Positions 1 through 7,083 of a DNA stretch of 37,901 nt are shown here, piece after piece. The DNA lies in contig JAFYGX010000240.1 in the NCBI GenBank assembly GCA_017543025.1, positions 1-37,901 of the forward strand, given 5' to 3'. The translations under genes were made by a program, and so were the position numbers. The notes beneath the pieces were generated by a model that made no database searches, was not told the origin of the DNA, and saw only the letters and a program-made list of their open reading frames with translations. Positions within the stretch are counted from its first letter, which is position 1. Each line of letters starts with the position of its first letter. Origin of the DNA: Solobacterium sp. (GTDB lineage: Bacteria > Bacillota_I > Bacilli_A > Erysipelotrichales > Erysipelotrichaceae).

Positions 1-1215
1 AAACTTCATATCCATCCGGATGATGATACTGCCCGATTGTTCCGGGAACTGACAGAGTGCTATTCGGAGGCTTGTTCCTATATCTCGGAATATGTCTTTC
101 ATCATGGTTTTATACTCAACTTCATGCTTCTTCAGGAAGAACTGTATGACGAGATCCGTGCCAGATTTGGACTAAAATCTCAGATGACAATCTCTTCCTT
201 TAAGACAGTGGCTGCACGATATAAAACTGTACGGGAACAGCTTCAGAGAAACCCATTCAAGTATCAGGATGAAGATGGTAAATGGATTTATATCTCACGG
301 ACACTTGAATGGCTTATGAAGCCGATCGTTTTTTCCAGACCGCAGGCTGATCTTGTGAGAGGGCGGGATTACAGTTTCGTTGACAACGGAACCATGATTT
401 CAGTCAATACCCTCGGTAAACGAGTCAGGGTTTCATTTGATGTGCCGGAATACTTCGAAAAATATTTTGAAAACGGTGCGACATGGTCGTTCGGCACTGC
501 GAAACTCGTATCTCTTAAAAACGAATGGTATCTGCACATCTCTGTAACGAAGACGATTTCGGATGAACCGGATACTATCAAGCCGGATCATGTTGTTGGA
601 ATTGACAGGGGATTGAGGTTTCTGGTTACCGCCTATGATGAAAAGGGAAATGTTGAGTTTGTCAGTGGTCAGGATGTTATGCGAAAGAGACAGACATTGA
701 ATAATGTCAGAGCTGAACTCCAGTCAAAAGGTACAAAATCTGCGAAACGCGCATTAAAACGTATCTCAGGACGAGAGAACCGCTGGATGTCTGATGTAAA
801 CCATCAGATTTCTAAGACACTCGTGAACAGATACGGCAGCAATGCGCTGTTTGTGATCGAAGACCTGACAGGCGTCAGTTTTGATGAACAGAATCTTTCT
901 CATCACAAAGCAAAAGGCCGGAACGAACTTCGTTCCTGGACATTCTATCAGCTTGAACAGTTTCTTACGTACAAAGCGGTTGAAGCGGGCTCATATGTGA
1001 TCAAAGTACCTGCTGATTACACCTCCCAGAGATGTCCGAAATGCGGACGTATCCACAAGGAGAACCGGAATCATGACACGCATGAATACATCTGCGATGC
1101 ATGCGGGTATAGAAGCAATGATGACCGTGTCGGTGCAATGAACCTTTACACACTTGGAACGCTGTATGTATCAGGTGACAGCAATCCTCGCTTTGGACCT
1201 CGTAAGATAAATTAA
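1..1215 (+). CDS. tnpB: RNA-guided endonuclease TnpB / IS605 OrfB (5' partial)
   Basis: TnpB is the omega-RNA-guided DNA nuclease of IS200/IS605 elements. The frame is already open at base 1 and reads KLHIHPDDDTARLFREL, which matches the usual TnpB N-terminus, so only a few residues are missing; the TTG at 37 is not a real start. About 404 residues are visible, close to full length. The RuvC-like triad looks intact: Asp in GIDRGL (604-606), Glu in FVIEDLTG (859-861), and Asp in NDDRVGAMNL near 1120-1125. A zinc finger sits between the last two motifs, with CPKCG and CDACG pairs. The element appears coding-competent. It could be a domesticated derivative, but the complete active site argues against the nuclease-dead TnpB-like repressors. 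Confidence 0.93.
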   Translation, partial: KLHIHPDDDTARLFRELTECYSEACSYISEYVFHHGFILNFMLLQEELYDEIRARFGLKSQMTISSFKTVAARYKTVREQLQRNPFKYQDEDGKWIYISRTLEWLMKPIVFSRPQADLVRGRDYSFVDNGTMISVNTLGKRVRVSFDVPEYFEKYFENGATWSFGTAKLVSLKNEWYLHISVTKTISDEPDTIKPDHVVGIDRGLRFLVTAYDEKGNVEFVSGQDVMRKRQTLNNVRAELQSKGTKSAKRALKRISGRENRWMSDVNHQISKTLVNRYGSNALFVIEDLTGVSFDEQNLSHHKAKGRNELRSWTFYQLEQFLTYKAVEAGSYVIKVPADYTSQRCPKCGRIHKENRNHDTHEYICDACGYRSNDDRVGAMNLYTLGTLYVSGDSNPRFGPRKIN

Positions 1216-1441
1216 ACATGTTTCTGTCGGGTATATCCTGACGGAATGAAAAAACGGGTTTTGTCAATAACCCGGCGATGCGGCCACAGTCCTCTGTACC
1301 GAGGGAGGCGATGCTAAGCATAAGCCAGGAGCACGGCCTCGTGCTGTGACGTCAGGACTGGCTGAGTGAGCTGCAAACTCTATAACCATTAAGGGATACG
1401 CGAAGCTTTGGCAAGCCTCGCCCCTTTATGGGGCGGGGTAA
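1150..1441 (+). ncRNA. Predicted omega (right-end) RNA of the TnpB element
   Basis: In IS605-type elements the guide RNA scaffold overlaps the 3' end of tnpB and runs to the element's right end, where flanking DNA supplies the guide. The sequence after the tnpB stop has the expected density of hairpins: GTCGGG/CCTGAC near 1226-1242, CGGGTT/AACCCG near 1255-1275, AGCACG/CGTGCT near 1330-1346, and a nine-pair stem with one G-U at 1416-1438 (CCTCGCCCC, loop TTTAT, GGGGCGGGG). The 5' limit is a guess. If the scaffold ends near 1441, its guide would be the leader of the WYL gene. RNA sequencing would settle both ends. Confidence 0.5.
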
Positions 1442-1459
1442 TTGACCCGGAGGCAACCA

Positions 1460-2437
1460 ATGAAACCTGTCAACCGTGAAAAAGAAACCATTCTGCTGAT
1501 CCTGCAGGAGTTATCCATTCACAGTGATGAAGCGCACCGGCTGTCCATGCCGCAGATTCTCGCCATGCTCGAGAGCGCCGGATACCCCGCAAGCCGCAAG
1601 ACGGTTTACAGCTGTCTGGAAGTGCTCAGAGACCGCGGTTATGCAATCCGGTTTTCCCGTTCCGGAGGCATGCAGGGCTACTGGCTTGAGCGTAAATATA
1701 CGCCTGCCGAGATTCTCTTTCTTCAAAATGCCGTCGCCGAATCCGTTTCGCTTTCCCCTGCCGAAAGCACTGCACTGATCGGAAAGCTGGATGCGGAACT
1801 AAGCATCGCTCAGCAGGAACTGCTGGAAGATACCAGCCTGTTCGCAGGCAAAACCGATAACGATCAGGTTCTTTCTTCGATCGGCATTCTGCTTCAGGCA
1901 ATCCGCAGCGTGCATACCGTGCTGTTCCACTACTATGATCTTTCCATTACCCAAAAAAAACAGTACCGGAAGAATCAGGGGACATATGAAGCGCTTCCGG
2001 CTGCGATTCTTTCCTACAGCGGCCGTTATTACTGCGTTCTGTATTCGCTTCATCATCATTCCTTTGCCAATTACCGGATCGACCGGATGAGCGGCCTTGC
2101 GATCGGCAGACGCTGTGATCCGGTACGCTTTGACCGGGAATCCTGGATCCGTTCTTCCTTCATGATGTACCGCGGCGAGCCGGATCTGATTCTTCTGAAA
2201 TGCGATCATTCGCTCGCTTCTGCCGTCTTTGATCAGTTCGGCAGGGATATCCTGATCACTGAGATCGAAGCAGACAGCTTCACGGTTGCGGTAAGAAGTT
2301 CGATCAGTCCGACCCTGATCTCATGGATTCTGATGTTCTATGACCGGATCGAAGTGAAGCGACCGAACGAGCTGATACTGGAACTTCAGAAAATTGCCCG
2401 TTTCGTGCTGAAAACCTATTCCAAAGATTTACAATAG
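1460..2437 (+). CDS. WYL-domain transcriptional regulator (HTH + WYL)
   Basis: The 325-residue protein has an N-terminal winged-helix region (about residues 1-75, including an SRKTVYSCLEVLRDRGY recognition-type segment). A WYL-type ligand-binding domain follows at about 150-220, recognisable from FHYYDL, then YYCVLYSLHHHSFANYRIDRM, with the usual arginine/tyrosine pattern. WYL regulators sense nucleic acids or nucleotides and often control defence or DNA-damage genes; the target here is unknown. ATG 1460 is chosen over the in-frame TTG at 1442 because GGAGG (1449-1453) lies six bases before it. It forms an operon with the sirtuin gene 21 bases downstream. The IS right end abuts its ribosome site, so its native promoter has probably been displaced. 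Confidence 0.85.
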   Translation: MKPVNREKETILLILQELSIHSDEAHRLSMPQILAMLESAGYPASRKTVYSCLEVLRDRGYAIRFSRSGGMQGYWLERKYTPAEILFLQNAVAESVSLSPAESTALIGKLDAELSIAQQELLEDTSLFAGKTDNDQVLSSIGILLQAIRSVHTVLFHYYDLSITQKKQYRKNQGTYEALPAAILSYSGRYYCVLYSLHHHSFANYRIDRMSGLAIGRRCDPVRFDRESWIRSSFMMYRGEPDLILLKCDHSLASAVFDQFGRDILITEIEADSFTVAVRSSISPTLISWILMFYDRIEVKRPNELILELQKIARFVLKTYSKDLQ

Positions 2438-2458
2438 AGAAAAAAGGAGGCCTGATTC

Positions 2459-3193
2459 ATGAGTGCATTGAACGAAAAGATCCAGGAGCTTCAGACCATC
2501 ATCGACAATGCAAAACACATCGTTTTCTTCACCGGAGCCGGCGTCAGCACAGACAGCGGAATACCTGATTTCCGCTCTCAGGACGGACTCTATCACCTCA
2601 GATACAAATACCCTCCGGAAGAAATTGTCTCTCATCATTTCTTCGTCGAACACCCGGAAGAATTCTGGGAGTTCTACCGGGATAAGATGCTGAATCTGGA
2701 CGCAGAGCCGAATCTGACGCACCGGTTCATGGCGGAATGCGAAAAAGCCGGCAAGTCGCTTGGCGTGGTTACGCAGAATATCGACGGGCTTCATCAGAAA
2801 GCCGGCTCAAAGAAAGTATATGAGCTGCACGGAAGCGTACTGCGCAATTACTGCGAACGCTGCGGTACATTCTATTCTGCCGAATTCATCCATGACTGTC
2901 CCGGTATCCCGCACTGTGAAAAAGACGGTGCAGCCATCAAACCGGATGTCGTCCTCTATGAGGAAAGTCTCAGCCAGCCGGTATTAAACGGAGCGATCGC
3001 CGCAATCCGCAGCGCGGATGTGCTGATCGTACTCGGCACCTCTCTTGTCGTCTATCCGGCAGCCGGACTGATCAATTATTTTTCCGGCAAACATCTTGTC
3101 CTGATCAACCGTTCCGTCACTCCGTATGATTCCAGTGCAGATCTTCTGATTCAGGCAAGTTTTGCGGATGTATTCCCCCATCTTCATGTCTGA
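2459..3193 (+). CDS. NAD-dependent protein deacylase, sirtuin family
   Basis: This Sir2 enzyme removes acyl groups from lysines using NAD+, giving nicotinamide and O-acyl-ADP-ribose. The 244-residue length fits a cytoplasmic CobB/SrtN-type protein. NAD-binding motifs are GAGVSTDSGIPDFRS (about 26-40), TQNIDG (105-110) and GTSLVVYPA (193-201); the catalytic base is His124 in ELHGS. The zinc ligands are Cys132 and Cys135 plus Cys147 and Cys153. The second pair is spaced five apart instead of the common two, so zinc geometry may differ slightly. AAAGGAGG lies eight bases before ATG 2459. It follows the WYL regulator by 21 bases and the two are likely co-transcribed, ending at the terminator at 3214-3247. 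Confidence 0.93.
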   Translation: MSALNEKIQELQTIIDNAKHIVFFTGAGVSTDSGIPDFRSQDGLYHLRYKYPPEEIVSHHFFVEHPEEFWEFYRDKMLNLDAEPNLTHRFMAECEKAGKSLGVVTQNIDGLHQKAGSKKVYELHGSVLRNYCERCGTFYSAEFIHDCPGIPHCEKDGAAIKPDVVLYEESLSQPVLNGAIAAIRSADVLIVLGTSLVVYPAAGLINYFSGKHLVLINRSVTPYDSSADLLIQASFADVFPHLHV

Positions 3194-3213
3194 AATCACC
3201 TGCTGAACATCTG

Positions 3214-3247
3214 AAAAGGCATCTGCCGCACGACAGATGCCTTTTTT
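3214..3247. terminator. Bidirectional terminator between sirtuin and LRR/DUF5648 genes
   Basis: A perfect stem AAGGCATCTG / CAGATGCCTT with an eight-base loop is flanked by TTTTTT on the plus strand and TTTT on the minus strand. It sits between the convergent 3' ends at 3193 and 3275 and can serve both. Confidence 0.9.
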
Positions 3248-3274
3248 CCATTCTGCAGTATTCTTCTTTCCTGT

Positions 3275-4495
3275 TCACTTTTCGCAGGCGAAGAAGCTGA
3301 CGCCTTCGTATTTCCATCCCATTCCCTGCAGCACATTTACTTCCTTTTCACTTGCCGTATAGTGATGCATTCCGGTTTTTGCATTCGGGTTGTAGAGCCG
3401 GTATACCGAAACACTCTTCGCATCGTCGGAATACCACGCAATCCCTTCTGCGATCCACCCGAGCCGGATCAGAAACGCCCGTTCGATCTCGCTGCCGGTA
3501 TAATGATGATCTCCCGCATTCGGATTATACAGACGGAAGATCGGCTTACTGGAAATCAGCGGCGCATAGAATGCGACGCCTTCATACTTCCAGCCGCTCT
3601 GCACAAGCATCTCACGTTCTTCGATTGCCGGTGTATAGAAGTGTTCACCGGTATTCGGATTGTACATCCGGTATAAGCTGACTTTCATGGACAGACCCTG
3701 ATAGTGAATCTCTGCGGATGTAAGACAGTCATTGCCTTCCCAGACCGTAACTTTCGTCCAGGACTGATCATCCGACCCATAGTTCACATCCTTCAGCAGA
3801 AAACAGTTGTAAAACGCAAACGCACCGACCTCTTTCAGCGAAGAAGGAAGCGTAACGGTACAGATCCGGAAAAACCGGTTCCTCTCCTGCGGCTGTCCGG
3901 TCGCAAACAGATAGGAAGGCACCCGGAGCACGCCTTCACCGAATACCACTTCCACGCCTTCTTCCGCACCGGAATGATAGAATACAGAACTCTGCCAGTC
4001 AATCAGCGGAAGAATCGATTCCGCAGGCAGATCTTCCAGATAGGTGGATCGAACAGTCACTTTCTTCAGGGAACCGCATTCCGCAAAGGCGCCTCTGCCA
4101 ATCAGCTTCAGTGATTTCGGGAGCGTAACTTCTGTAATCGAAGATCCGCGGAACGCATCTTTTGTAATGGAAGTAACCGGATGGGAATCGATCACTTCCG
4201 GTATCACAGCGATCTCACCGCCGCTGTATCCGGTAATTGCCGCACCGCCTGCCGCATCAATCTGATATTCATACCCCTGCTCATCCGTCAGCTGTTCCAG
4301 TTCAGCTGCTTCTTCCGCAGTCTCATCTTCTTCCTCAATCACTTCTGTCTCCGCTGTCTCTTCTTCCGGCGGCAGCTCTGTTTCTGCTTCTTCTGCAGGT
4401 ACATCTTCCGGCTGTTCTTCCGCATAAGCAGGAACCCAGCTGATTGTGCTGAATGCCAGGATGGCACTTACGAATACTTTGGAAAATCGCATCAT
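3275..4495 (-). CDS. Secreted BspA-type LRR protein with three DUF5648-like repeats
   Basis: The 406-residue predicted secreted protein starts with a signal peptide (MMRFSKVFVSAILAFSTISW, then a likely AYA cut before EEQ). An acidic Glu-rich segment follows (about 29-75), then two or more BspA-like leucine-rich units (for example SITEVTLPKSLKLIGRGAF), and finally three C-terminal repeats beginning YRMYNPNTGEHFYT, FRLYNPNAGDHHYT and YRLYNPNAKTGMHHYT. BspA-type LRRs usually mediate adhesion; the DUF5648-like repeats have no established function that I know of, and wall or glycan binding is only a guess. GGAGGG lies five bases before ATG 4495, so the in-frame TTG further upstream (4513) is rejected. 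It is a monocistronic member of the four-paralogue cluster. No LPXTG anchor is present. Confidence 0.85.
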   Translation of the reverse strand: MMRFSKVFVSAILAFSTISWVPAYAEEQPEDVPAEEAETELPPEEETAETEVIEEEDETAEEAAELEQLTDEQGYEYQIDAAGGAAITGYSGGEIAVIPEVIDSHPVTSITKDAFRGSSITEVTLPKSLKLIGRGAFAECGSLKKVTVRSTYLEDLPAESILPLIDWQSSVFYHSGAEEGVEVVFGEGVLRVPSYLFATGQPQERNRFFRICTVTLPSSLKEVGAFAFYNCFLLKDVNYGSDDQSWTKVTVWEGNDCLTSAEIHYQGLSMKVSLYRMYNPNTGEHFYTPAIEEREMLVQSGWKYEGVAFYAPLISSKPIFRLYNPNAGDHHYTGSEIERAFLIRLGWIAEGIAWYSDDAKSVSVYRLYNPNAKTGMHHYTASEKEVNVLQGMGWKYEGVSFFACEK

Positions 4496-4563
4496 GAAAA
4501 CCCTCCGTATCAACTTTATCAGAAAAGACTGCTGAGAAACATGCTGTAGATGAACAATCTCAG

Positions 4564-4593
4564 AAAAAAGTACGGTTTTTTTACCGTACTTTC
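4564..4593 (-). terminator. Rho-independent terminator of the pseudopeptidase gene
   Basis: On the minus strand GAAAGTACGGT, an A-rich loop and ACCGTACTTTTTTC form a ten-pair stem followed by T residues, 18 bases past the stop at 4611. Confidence 0.9.
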
Positions 4594-4610
4594 AAATTGT
4601 CCAAGCAGTA

Positions 4611-6953
4611 TCATCCAACGCGTTTGCAGGTATAGAATCCGATGCCCTCATACGACCAGCCAACTTTGACAAGCTGGTCACGCTCTGTTTCATAAACCGT
4701 GTAATGATGAGAACCCGCACCGGTTGCGTTCTTATTGTACAGACGATAGGTCGGCACAGCATTTTCATCTGTCTTATCGGATGCGTACCAGCCGATGCCC
4801 TCATAGTTCCATCCTAATTTAATCAGATTCTCTTTTTCCGCTTCCTTCATCGTGTAATGATGATCTCCCGCATTCGGGTTATACATCCGGTAGACCGGAA
4901 TATCTGTCTTAGTCTTCACCGTAAATCCGATCCCCTCATAATTCCATCCTTTGGACACCAGATTCTTCCGCTCTTCAATACTCTTGGTATAGAAATGTTC
5001 ACCGGAATTCGGATTATAGAGCCGGTACAGGAACATCTTGCCCGGTTCCGGAGTCGGTTCGGGTGTCGGAGCCGGGGTCGGGGAAGGCGTCGGAGCCGGG
5101 GTCGGCTTATCACCAACTGTGGTATAGATGCGCATCCGAAGATCCGATTCAAGATGAGCTGTCGATTCACCGGCTTTCACATCTGCACCCGGGCCGCTCA
5201 GTGCTCCGGTATAGCTGATCGAACCGAGTGCTTCGGTTTTTTTCATTTCGGTCAGAACCTTGATATTCCCTGTCTTTTCATAAGTCACTGTCAGAGTTAC
5301 AGGTTTGCCTGATGCTTTGAACGGCTTGTCCAGCGGCAGAGAATAGAATCCCTGAAAGATTGTCTGCTGTGCGGCAGCCGCAGTATTTGTCCCGTCTGTG
5401 ACAGTCGCGGTAACCTTCAGATTAACGGATCCGGTTTCCACACCGATCGCCTGAATCGTCTCGCCTTCTGTTACATTGAAGGTCTGTGAAACAGTTACGC
5501 TGCCTTTGTCGCTGTAGGTATAAGTACCGGTTGGAACCGGAACCTTATCATAGGAATAGACATAGCTGTAAAGATCTGCTGAGGCATCATATGCAGTGAA
5601 GTAGGAATTCTTCGCAAGACTTGCGTCCAGATAGGAAAGCCAGAAGTACCCGTTCAGTCCTTCTCCTTCCAGTCCTCTGCTGTTGCGTACCAGCCATGCG
5701 CCGTCTTCTTCCGGCTGACACCCTTCCGTAAACTTCTCCTTTGAAAAGGTATCATCCCAGCCGACGAGCATGATATCTTCGACGGTAAATTTCGCCGCAT
5801 CCGCAGTCGGGGCCTCGCCATAGAATGCGTTGGTAAGCGCGTTATAGCGCACTTTATATTCCTTCGTGGCACTCTTGTAGTTATTCGGCTTGATCAGAAG
5901 CGAAGCCGTCACTGCCCCATGGTCCATGATCATCTGCTTCACATAGTTTCGATCCGCGGCTTTCGGGCTGATGAGATACGCACCGGTCAGCTGTGCCGCA
6001 TTGGAAGAAACCGCATATTTATCATCCGGCCTGAAACCCGGCCCCTTCTCCAGCGGTAGTTCCGATTCATAGACCGGTCCCACCATATTGGCAAGCATCC
6101 GGTAAGCGCGCTTTCCGTTGCCGATATTCGAGAGATACGTCTGGGCACCGCTGTATTCGATCTTATCTCCGGCATGATTGCCTTTGGGATCGGTGTAATC
6201 ATGCGAGGAAAAATAAGCCAGCTGCAGTTCTGAGTAATCAATCGTTTTTTCTGCTTTCTTATCATGGATCAGATCTGCTTCCATGGCGCCGATTGCCGCA
6301 TAGCTCCAGCCAAGCTTGTCATAATTCTGATTGCGTACAACCGGAAGATTTGGCCGGTTATCATAGGACACTCCGGGTGCCGCATACAGAAGCCCGTTAT
6401 CTTCCGGTGACTCGATTTCAAACTCCTCATCCGTCACTGCGCTTTCATCAAGGCCTTCAATGACTTCTCCGATAAACAGAATGATATGCGGAATCTTAAC
6501 CGCTTCGTTTACGGTATAACCTTCAAAAACCGGCGCAAAAACGTACTGATCTGCTTCGGCTTCATAATCCTGCAGGCAGTTCCATGTCACATTCACCCTG
6601 GTCCAGCCGGTTTCCGCAAGCACTTCAAGTGTCTGTGGAAGCGATGAAAGAAGTTCTTCCAGCGCCGGCTTTTCAGAACGGATGAGGTCTGTCATTTCCG
6701 GCGAACGGATTTCAAGAATCTGCGTTCCTTCTTCCGAAGCGACTTCCTGCAGCTCAGATTCGGTTTCTTCTTCCGGTTCTTCACTTTCTTCCGCGGATTC
6801 TTCCGGAAGTGTTTCTTCTGCAATCTCGCCGTCAGGCGTTTCTCCGCTTTCTTCCGCGATTACAGCCGCATTGCCTGTCAGAGCAGACAGCGAAAGCGCA
6901 GCTGCCAGAACCGCATGCGATACTTTTTTCTGATAAAAAAATGAATCATTCAT
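4611..6953 (-). CDS. Secreted papain-fold (C1A) pseudopeptidase with DUF5648-like repeats
   Basis: The 780-residue protein has a signal peptide (cut near AVIA|EES), a Glu-rich stretch, a beta-rich region, a C1A peptidase domain (about 195-480), a jelly-roll-like region, a PTPAPTPSPTPAP linker (about 622-645) and three C-terminal repeats (YRLYNPNSGEHFYT, YRMYNPNAGDHHYT, then a GSHHYT unit). By alignment to its neighbours the catalytic Cys is Gly215 (DKLGWSY against GSCWTF) and the catalytic His is Glu392 (VEDIMLVGWDD against DHAVMLVGWDD). Asn424 remains, but the following Trp is Arg (NSRG). It should not cleave peptides. The frame is intact over 2.3 kb, so it is kept as a protein, perhaps as a binding or regulatory decoy. 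The start ATG 6953 has GGAAGG 13 bases upstream, a loose spacing. Confidence 0.88.
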   Translation of the reverse strand: MNDSFFYQKKVSHAVLAAALSLSALTGNAAVIAEESGETPDGEIAEETLPEESAEESEEPEEETESELQEVASEEGTQILEIRSPEMTDLIRSEKPALEELLSSLPQTLEVLAETGWTRVNVTWNCLQDYEAEADQYVFAPVFEGYTVNEAVKIPHIILFIGEVIEGLDESAVTDEEFEIESPEDNGLLYAAPGVSYDNRPNLPVVRNQNYDKLGWSYAAIGAMEADLIHDKKAEKTIDYSELQLAYFSSHDYTDPKGNHAGDKIEYSGAQTYLSNIGNGKRAYRMLANMVGPVYESELPLEKGPGFRPDDKYAVSSNAAQLTGAYLISPKAADRNYVKQMIMDHGAVTASLLIKPNNYKSATKEYKVRYNALTNAFYGEAPTADAAKFTVEDIMLVGWDDTFSKEKFTEGCQPEEDGAWLVRNSRGLEGEGLNGYFWLSYLDASLAKNSYFTAYDASADLYSYVYSYDKVPVPTGTYTYSDKGSVTVSQTFNVTEGETIQAIGVETGSVNLKVTATVTDGTNTAAAAQQTIFQGFYSLPLDKPFKASGKPVTLTVTYEKTGNIKVLTEMKKTEALGSISYTGALSGPGADVKAGESTAHLESDLRMRIYTTVGDKPTPAPTPSPTPAPTPEPTPEPGKMFLYRLYNPNSGEHFYTKSIEERKNLVSKGWNYEGIGFTVKTKTDIPVYRMYNPNAGDHHYTMKEAEKENLIKLGWNYEGIGWYASDKTDENAVPTYRLYNKNATGAGSHHYTVYETERDQLVKVGWSYEGIGFYTCKRVG

Positions 6954-6994
6954 GTTTCAATGTATTCCTTCCTTTCCCGAAAAACGATACCTCT

Positions 6995-7000
6995 ATTATA
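6995..7000 (-). promoter_or_regulatory. -10 box of the pseudopeptidase gene
   Basis: The minus strand reads TATAAT 41 bases before the ATG at 6953. No good -35 is visible at 16-18 bases. The downstream leader resembles that of the 12429 paralogue (TATAATAGA ... GTTTTT ... GGGAA). Confidence 0.5.
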
Positions 7001-7025
7001 AAGTTTCTCCGGTAATACCGAGCAC

Positions 7026-7054
7026 AAAAAAGCGCAGCCTCTGTCAGCTGCGCT
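7026..7054 (-). terminator. Terminator of the 7084-9369 peptidase gene
   Basis: Stem AGCGCAGC / GCTGCGCT with an eight-base loop, followed on the minus strand by TTTTTT, about 30 bases past the stop. Confidence 0.9.
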
Positions 7055-7083
7055 TTATTCTGGTTATTCCATTCCGGGAATTG

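Larger units (their letters stand above)
1..1441 (+). mobile_element. IS200/IS605-family element, 3' portion (left end outside window)
   Basis: The unit consists of a tnpB reading frame followed by about 225 bases of dense hairpins, the usual right half of an IS605/IS1341-type element. No tnpA is visible; it could lie to the left or be absent. The right boundary is set just after the last strong hairpin (1416-1438), because the ribosome site of the next gene begins at 1449. The exact cleavage point cannot be read from one copy. No terminal inverted repeats or target duplication are expected for this family. Confidence 0.7.

Noticed and set aside
1001..1321. 106-codon minus-strand frame opposite the tnpB end
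   Set aside because: Covers the tnpB zinc finger and omega-RNA hairpins in antisense. Cys/His content mirrors the real gene.
1442..1459. TTG start for the WYL gene at 1442
   Set aside because: The strong GGAGG at 1449-1453 lies between this TTG and ATG 1460, which it serves at normal spacing.
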